A DNA stretch of 64,000 nt, from contig VYZI01000144.1 in the NCBI GenBank assembly GCA_013397695.1, forward strand, positions 1,447,087 to 1,511,086, written 5' to 3'. The DNA is from Centropus unirufus. Its lineage: Eukaryota; Chordata; Aves; Cuculiformes; Centropidae. Under the pieces are notes generated by a model. That model made no database searches. It had not been told where the DNA came from and saw only the letters and a list, made by a program, of their open reading frames with translations. The first letter of the stretch is position 1, and each line of letters begins with the position of its first letter. Position numbers and translations under genes: made by a program. Positions 50,301 to 59,300 of the stretch are shown one piece after another.

Positions 50301-53300
50301 AGCAAGAACCAGAATGTATTATTGTTGCCCCAACTAGAGAACTGATAAATCAGATCTTCCTAGAAGCAAGGAAATTTGTATATGGGTAAGCATTTGCAGT
50401 GTTGCCTGGTATTAATTATTGCTTTGAACCAGGAGAGTTTTATTTCTTTTTCACAAATACTTTCAAAAGTTTTTCTCTGCCCTCAGAATGACTGTGAACA
50501 CTTGAATTCAGATGCTAACACTGGCTGGTAGGTTTCTTACTAGTCATTTAAACTACCAGTGTTCCTGTTACTGGTGGAAGCAGATGGAGGAGAGGCTTAT
50601 TCCTGCTTGAATTGAAACAATATCGGGGTCTGAACTTGTTCACTCTAGAGAATTGCATGTGTACTGCTCAGTTCAGCTGATTTAGTATCTTCAGGAATGA
50701 ACAGTTTGAATTTGAGTATGAAAATACTCATGGCATGCATGTAAAAGCCTTAGCTTATAAAAGATAAGTTTGTACACTTGCTCTTCAGCTATATCGGGTA
50801 ATTCTTGCTTGTAGAGGCAGTTTTGTACAGAATATCAATTGTATCTCTTCTTGGGAGACCTAACCAAAGATGTTAGAAGCTTAGTGTTTGAATGAGTTTG
50901 CAGTCTGATGCTTGAGTAGCACACGGCATGGCCAGTGTGATTCGTTGCTCTGTGAAATCCACCTGTGCACTGTCCTATGAAAGTGTAGAAAAAATTACTT
51001 CTGAGACCTTAGTGGCATGTATTTGATGGTTCTGCTTTTTCAAAGTACACTGTATCAAAGGAAGCAATGTGTAATACTGTTTTGGCTCTTAGTGCTAGTA
51101 ACTCTGTTGAAGGGAGAGAAGAACAGTGGTGAAATTAAGTGTTCTTTCTAAGCAAGCAACCTCTCTAGCCTTTGTTATGTAGAATGAAGGGGAACTTTGA
51201 TCTTGCACTGCAGTGAGTTTGTGGTCTTGGGTGCTGCCTTTGTTTACAAGCTGTGCTGCATGATGAAGGAATTGAACCATGCGAAGTAAGCTGATGTGAA
51301 GTTTATCTGATGACCTTTTACATATTTTCATGAAAGAATACTGTTTGCGTTCTTATATAATCAATCGAAATGTTTTTCTATATAATAGGACATGCATAAG
51401 GCCTGTTGTGATCTATGGAGGTACGCAAATGGGCCATTCAATTCGCCAGATAATGAAAGGCTGTAATATACTGTGTGCCACTCCAGGAAGGCTTCTAGAC
51501 ATCATTGGAAAAGAGAAGGTAAGATCTTAAAATGTAATCTAACTTCCCTAAGTACTCCTTAGTTTTTTTATGTACTCGTTTTCGTTCTTCAAATGTGTTA
51601 GAAGCAAAGACAGAGGCATGAAAAACAGTCAGTATACTGCCTTTCTACAAGCACTCACTTAAAATAGAAGTGAGCTTTTCTTGGAGTATCTAAATACCAT
51701 GGGCTTTTTTGAAAGAGTAGCATGAGTCTGGATGTCTTCAATGCCTTTCAGAGTCCACTGGAAAATACCAGTCTAAATGAAACTTGGTTGCAGTATACTT
51801 GGCAATTGAATTGTATAATTTAAATATGTGGAACACCTTCTCTTAGTTCTCATGGAAAATTCCATAACAGATTTTCAAATTATGTCCTGCTTGATCTGAC
51901 TCAGTAACTTTTATCTGTCTGGAACCGTGGTGATGTTCATTCTTCAATTATTCAAAATACAAAAAACTCCAGGTGTAATACTGGAATTTTATTTTTTCCA
52001 GCTATTATGATTTCAAATTGAAATTGCTACATGTTATAGTGGTGGCTCAGTGGCAATGTACTGGAGAAAAAAGGAGTTTGGAAAAACACTTCTTGGTAAT
52101 AAACTGGAGATAAACTTTCTGCAGCTGTCAAAGTGACAGCTTTGGTCGGCAACAGTGAAGTTGTAATGTCCTTAATAATGCTTTCTGACTTTTTTTTCAG
52201 AAATTGCAATTTTTTGAGAATGTGTGAAGGTTATGACAGAACCTTTCTAAAACCCAGACACACTGAATAATATCTGATCTGTGGGCAGTGTCTTGGTTTA
52301 AATTGCTGAACCAAGTTCCAAAGCACTTAAGAGTATGCATACTATTCTCATAAGTGCAGATTAAAAAGTTAGATGTTTAGATGCAAGTAAAACTCTTCAG
52401 AGGCTTTTATTTTTGAATAATTAACTTCCACTAGAAAAAATTCAATTAAAAGTGGATTTTGGCAATTAGGGTATTATGAGTGTATGCTGTCAGGGAACCA
52501 ATACAATTTTCCACTGAAATATTTACAGATAGGTTTGCATAACGTGAAGTATTTGGTGCTAGATGAGGCAGACCGCATGCTTGACATGGGTTTTGGTGTA
52601 GAGATGAAGAAGTTGGTTTCTTTCCCAAGCATGCCACCCAGAGAAGAACGTCAAACACTGATGTTAAGTGCCACTTTTCCTGAAGAAGTTCGGAGGTGAG
52701 TAAAGTAAAAAGTAAAATATATCTGAAAATGTGCTTGTGTAGTGCAAAATGTCTGAAGAGTTAAGGGCATGCCTTACGTTTAAAAAGCTTGTAGTCTTGC
52801 TAGTAGATACTGAAAAGCTATGATGTTAGCTTGCTGAAGATTTTGCTTTTTTTTTTATTTTTTTTTTTTTAGCAGAACTCCTAATAACTTGCACAGATTG
52901 ACTCCTTACTTTAGGTGAGAACTCTGAGGGAATTCACCAAGTTTCTCTGGAGGCTTTTAAATTCCAGTTCTGCAGAAGCCCTCATGCTGCTCATGTTTGT
53001 TTCTTGTCTGTCCTATTCAACCTCTGTGCAGTCTCAACAATGATCTTGCTCTTGCATAAGGAGCACTGTCTCTGGCACCTGGGCACAATATAAGTGGACA
53101 TCCCAGGTACTGCCTAGCTCACCAGGCATTCTATTACACAGTAGTTATTTACATGCATAAGTGCTATTTGATTTCAGTAGTTTTAAAGCTTCTGCAAATG
53201 GGTTTATAATGTATCTTACAGCTCTGCTCCTCATTACCGCTTTCAATTCCACTTTTCCCACTCTGAGAGAACAGTCATGAACAGATGTTAGTGCGATTGC

Positions 53301-56300
53301 TGAGCCTGGGAGTAACAGAACAAAACACTCTCTTCTCTGTAGATGGATGGTAATTAGTTTTTTCACTTATGAAGAGACAGGTATCTGAATACTCATTCTG
53401 AAATTAGGAGTCCAGCACTTGCTGGGATTTTGGTGGCTTTTGCAGTAGGGACATGATTGTGACAGTATCACTAAAAACCACCGGTGAGCATGTTACAGTT
53501 TGAGAGCATTTGAACTTGTCAGACCATTGCAGCAAAGTATATATGTTGGTACTTAAGTGAGTCAAATCTAACCACTTTCTTCAGACCTTCAAAAAGACTG
53601 AATGATCTTCTCTTTTTGAGGTGGGGAGAAAACATCTTCATTAGTCAGCTGTCCTGGGACTGCTTTGTCCCATTCAGTCAGTTAACACTGTTGTTGGGGA
53701 GATAAATTGCCTTTCTGTTCTTTGAGTAGGATTGAATTCGCTTTACACTGTCACCTGCTGTGGTTGTGGTACCTCAGCCGAGACTTCTTTCACTCCAGAC
53801 TTCTTTCAGAGTTTTTTTTTTTTTTAAAGATCTCATAGTGAACTAATGCTGTTGTTTCTGCAGTGGGAAATCAGGCATCGAAATTACACTGTTCATGAGT
53901 GTTTTGTACTCATTCTGTGTCTTTAGTATGTGTGCAGGAATGTGTTCTCACTTCGCACCACATCCTAAGAGATAATGGGCTGTGTCTTCCTTTTAGATAC
54001 ACAATGTGGTCTGATTGTCTCAAGTTTGAGTTGAAAGAGGAATCTTGAACCTAGATCTGTTGTCTCTATGGATGTGTGTTAACTAATGCTTTTGTATTTT
54101 GCTACAAATGAGAAGATGAGCAAAGAATACTACAACTACCAGCATCTGAAAGGAGGAGGTGCCTTTGGCCTGCAAGATGTTTACTGTGTGCTTGGGTTAA
54201 ATGAAGAAAAAAAAACACCCAAAAAGGAAAAAAAAACAAACAAAAAACAGGTCTACCTTTCTGCTGTCTGCAAGGTCTATCTTGCAGGATTTCCAAGGAC
54301 TGGTAGAAGACTTCAGAGACTTGGGCACTTGGATCATGATTTGGAAATGCATAGTAACATTCTCTTAACCTTTTGAAATTGGAATACCTAAAGACATTAG
54401 GGGGTGAAAACTCTTCTTGTCTGGAGTTAGTTTCTTCCTGAATGTACTGTCTTTCTGGTTCTGAAGTCAGGAAAACTGCTGTTTTCCCATACTTCGCTCA
54501 AAACGCTTTTGGACAGTATACTACTTTGGTATTGTAGGATAAAGTGCTTTCTTTGTCTCTGCTAAATTCAGGCTTCCCTACACTTCCATTCAGTATAATC
54601 GAGTTTAGTTTTAATAGGCCGTTTGGTTTTGTATCTGATTTTGGATCATTACTGTGGTGTAAACTTTGGGTCTGATCATTAAGGCTCTTCCTGTATAGAT
54701 TAGCTGAGAGAACCATGCATTTTCTAGCCAACTGATGAAATTCGCTTCAGTGTTTGGGGCATTACATATCCCATTAAATGTCTTTTGAGTCTTCCTGACT
54801 TGTTAACTGTCCTGTTTTCAGAGAGTTTAAACTTGTCCTTTACTTTCAGTTTAGAGCTACATCTCTATGAAATGTATTGAACCAGTCAGATCTTAAAACA
54901 ACACATTTAAGTGTGGCAGCTAGTTAATTTCCTGTGCAAAAACACTTGTTCAGTGGCAATTACACTTAGACATTGGGTGGCATATTCAAGACTTCAGGAC
55001 ATCCGTTTATGATTTTTACAATTTTCGTCTTCTAGAAATTTCCTAAAATTTGAGTTTGCCTGTTTTCTTTTAGAGGTAACTTTTTTGTCATCATAATTTT
55101 ACTGTAGTAGAAGCTGCTGTGTGTTCCCTGGACATGTAGCACACCTCCGTATTGATCCGTTAATACAGATCAGTAAGCTTGAGGATTACGGGGCATTCCA
55201 AGGAATTGCTTATTTTGATGAGTTTGATCTCTCACATAGGATCATCTATTTAAGGAATAACTGAAGTGGAATGGGGTCTGAACAACCCTTGAGTTGCCTA
55301 TAGCAACTGCTAAATAAACACCATGTAGTCATAGAATGGTTTGGGTTGGAAGGGGCCATGAAGGCCACCTACTTCAAACCACTTGCACTGACCAGGGACA
55401 GCTTCTATGAGATCAGGTTGCTCAGAGCCCCATCCTGCCTGTCTGCAAATGTTTCCAGGGATGGGATCATCTGTCTCTATGGGCAGGCTGTTGCAATGTT
55501 TTATCACCTTCAGTGAAAAAAAATTCTTCTGGATATCCAGTCTAAACTTCTCTTTCAGTTTAAAACTATTACGCCTTGTCCTGTTGCTACAGGCCCTGCT
55601 AAAATTCTTTTCCCCCCCGTCTTTCTTGTAAGCCCCCTTTAAGTATTGATAGGACTCTTTGGTGCCTTCTCTTCAAGATGGACAACGCGCAACTCATTCA
55701 GCCTCTCTTCACAGGGCAGGTATTCCAGGCATTTGATCCTTTTTGTGGCCCTCCTCTGGACCCTCCCTAGTAGATCCATGTCCCTCCTCTGCTGAGGGCT
55801 CTGGAGCTGGATGCAGTACTCCAGGTGGAGTCTCATCAGAGGAGGGTAGAGGGGCAGAATTGTCTCCCTTAACCTGTTGGCTGTGTTTCTTTTGATGCAG
55901 CCTAGGTTGATGGTTGACCACCTGGGCTGCAAGTAGATTTCACTGGGTCATGTCCTGATTCTCATCTACCAGTACCTGCAGTTCCTTCTCCACAGGACTG
56001 CTTGCAATCTCTTCATCCCCCAACCTGTATTGGTACCGGGGGTTACCCTGACCCAGGTGCAGGACCTTGCACTGTGCCTCATTGAACCTCACGAGGTTTT
56101 CACAAGCCCACTTTTCCAGATTGACAAGATCCCTCTAGATGTCATCCCATCCCTCAGGGGTGTCAGCCTCACCTCTTATCTTGGTGTCTTCCTCACAGTT
56201 GCTGAGGTTACACTCAATTCCATAGTTTGTGTCATTTATGAAGGTATTAAACACTGGTAATTATGGGTTTTGGCAGTGCTTTTGTTAAATAGTCAAAAAG

Positions 56301-59300
56301 GATCGTAGTGTCTTTTTTAGGTATGTTTTCAATTCTAGTCTACTGTAGGATTTTCCCTTGTCCCTTAAGCTTATGATGAAATAGTACACTGAGAACAGTT
56401 TCATGAGCACATAGATCAGTAACACAAGCACACATGTGGGCCTCTTTGAGGTATCTATAAAATACAGTGTATTCTGAAAAGCTGGAGGAATGTCATCAAG
56501 TCTGTCCACCTTCCTAATGATGAGGTTTTTTTGTTCAACTGTCTAGAAAAAATGCATGTGACTGTTTATATACTCTGACTTGTAAGGCATTATAGAGGAG
56601 TTTGTTGGGAGGGTTGCTTAAAAGTAAATTAAGTTGTATGTTTTTAAAGCAAAAGTAAGCTACATGCTAGGTTTTGCATTGCTCAATTTTATTTCTTTCC
56701 AAGGCTGGCTGGCGAATTTTTGAAAATGGATTATTTATTTGTTGTTGTTGGACGTGTGGGTGCAGCTTGCAGTGATGTTCAGCAAAATGTTCTTCAGGTT
56801 CCTCAGTATTCCAAGAGGAATAAACTGATAGAAATTCTGCAAGGCATAGGTAACTTCCCTTATTGCTAGTCATTTTCCACTGAAAACATAATTGCTTGTT
56901 TTTATATTTGCACTATTGGTATTTATTGATCAGGTCGTGTTTCCATTATGTGTTATGTGCTTTGCAAAAATCAAGGTCTGCTTCAAGCTTCAACCATTGA
57001 GTTCTAGGTTTTTAGGCTTATTAGTGTTACAGTATTTGTCAAAATCTCATCTCTATTGAGTACTAGCAGATGAGCTTCACAGATACTTAGTTTCTTATGT
57101 GCTCAATTACAACAATTCAGGGTATAGGGCTATTATCTCCAGATAAGATCAATACACCTATATATTAAGTGAACCTTTGGGCCTATATTTTGTTAATAAC
57201 TAGGAGTTTTCCATTTTTGCTCTGAATGTGTCTTAGGGTTTAGTGCTGAAAACTTGTAGGGGGGTTGGAATTAAATTATGGTCTCTATACCTTGCTGTTC
57301 AGTGCTTGGAATGGCGTGCCACTTTCAGCTACATGCTGTAGAAAGAGAGGACATACTTAGTGCAGAGAAGAACATTTGTTTCCTCCTTTTATTGAGGAGC
57401 AAAATACAATGCACTTGTCTTCAGATGTCTGTGTCGATCTAGAAATTGATGAATTGAATTTATTTAGTTCACCACTGGCAAGAAATTAAAGCCATACCTT
57501 AAAGAAACTTTTCAAACCCCATTCTGATACTAGGTGCTGATATATGTAACTGCACCTGAGAGTAGTGAAAATGCATCAGATTTCAAACTGCAGTGAATCT
57601 AAACCCTTGTGTAACAGGTCATGAACGAACCATGGTGTTTGTGGACAAAAAGAAAAAAGCAGACTACATTGCAGCATTTCTTTGTCAAGAGAAAATAGCA
57701 GCTACAAGCATCCATGGGTAAGTATTTTTTAAATGGTCAGGTAATAGTATTAAGTGAATGTCAGTGTATTACGGTGAGCTTAGATTGAGATTTCCTGTTT
57801 GATCTGTGTGACTTAGCTTGCCTTGTTTCAAGTAGCCGTGTAATTCTTAGCAGCTCCATCCCACTGAGAATGTCATGTTTCTAGAGGCCAATTCTCAGAG
57901 CATTTGCTCAGTATGCATCTTTGTGGATGGCCATGCTTCAAATGGTGTATATGAACTGGAGAATATTACCCCAGTGCTAAAAAAAGCCCAGATTAGTATA
58001 TAAGTTTGGTAGAATAAGCTGTTGTTCATACGTGTTATTTGTCATCATTTGTTTGACTGATGCCAGACCTTTTTGGTGCTGGTGATGAGGTGATATTTTT
58101 TAATTCAAATGACAGTTGTGGACCTTCCACTCCTGTCGTACAGGCTTGCACAAAGTGACAAATTAAGTCAAGTCATGTACCGTACTGATTTGTAATGATG
58201 CTGTCATTTGTGCCTGCTTAATGTGTTCATGCATGTAGCATTTGCATGGAGATCAATCTAAGGAGAAGGTGCTTCTTATTTGTCTTTGTAGTCTTCTCAT
58301 TATTGCTGCGTACCTAAACAAATGCTGAGAAATGAGGAGAAATAGTTGCTAATTCCAGGTCTTAATGTATCTAAAAAAAAAAAAAAAATGGTGTGCCTTT
58401 CATATAATAAGCTGGAAAGTAGTTCTGTGGTATTTATATCTCAAAATGTACGACAAGCTGAATCTTGAATGACTCCGATGAAGTCTAGCACATTGAAAGT
58501 ATAATTTTCAATAATTTACATCTTGTAATTGGAGGATTGGATGTGAATTCTTGTTAATAAAATTGTTCTAGACAGTGTTCTGACAGATATCAGGGTATTG
58601 AGTAGGTACCTGGGTTAAAAAGATCGTCATACACTGAGATGATGTTTGAGTGTATCCTATGTCATGTCAGTCTCCTGGGAATGTAAAGGGTTGTTTCAAG
58701 AAGGATCTGGCTTTCAGTGTTTGGATAACCTGAATTGCTATGCCACAACTTGTCTCATGTGAGAGGGGGTTCATACTACATTTCTGTGTTACTATTATTA
58801 CACTGTGTGTTAAGGTGTGCTTTGAAGCAAAATAACTGGTTCCATGGAAGCTGCCAAACTCTCAAGGATGTTACTGATTTCTGATTCACATGAGTTTTTT
58901 GAGCTGTAGTTACTGTGGTTGCTCTTCTCTGTAACAGTGGTCATACAAAACTTCATCAGATGTTCTATGTTAGATTCAAAGGAGCACTGTTTCTTTCTCT
59001 CATTTATGCAACAAAGAACATGAGTTGAACTCTGATCTACGGTATTTAAGTACTGGATAATCTGTAAATATTCTTTAGAAATACAAACCCCAAGGCAGAT
59101 CTAGTCTTTTCATGATGATCAACAAAAGGCAGGTTCTGTACTGCTGGCTGAAAAATGGCCTGTGCGGGAGTCTAGGTGCACTTAATCATTGCTGTTCTGG
59201 CTCCATCCATGCTAGAAAGCACTCAGGGCATGAGAAAACAATCAATTAAACAAGTGGGTCATCTTAGGGAGGCAGTGAGCTTGATCCATGACTATTCTTG

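Noticed and set aside
54177..54249. A-rich lysine-coding stretch in DDX4 intron 14
   Set aside because: It is a run of A with occasional interruptions, read as Lys codons by chance; exon 14 joins exon 15 in frame without it.
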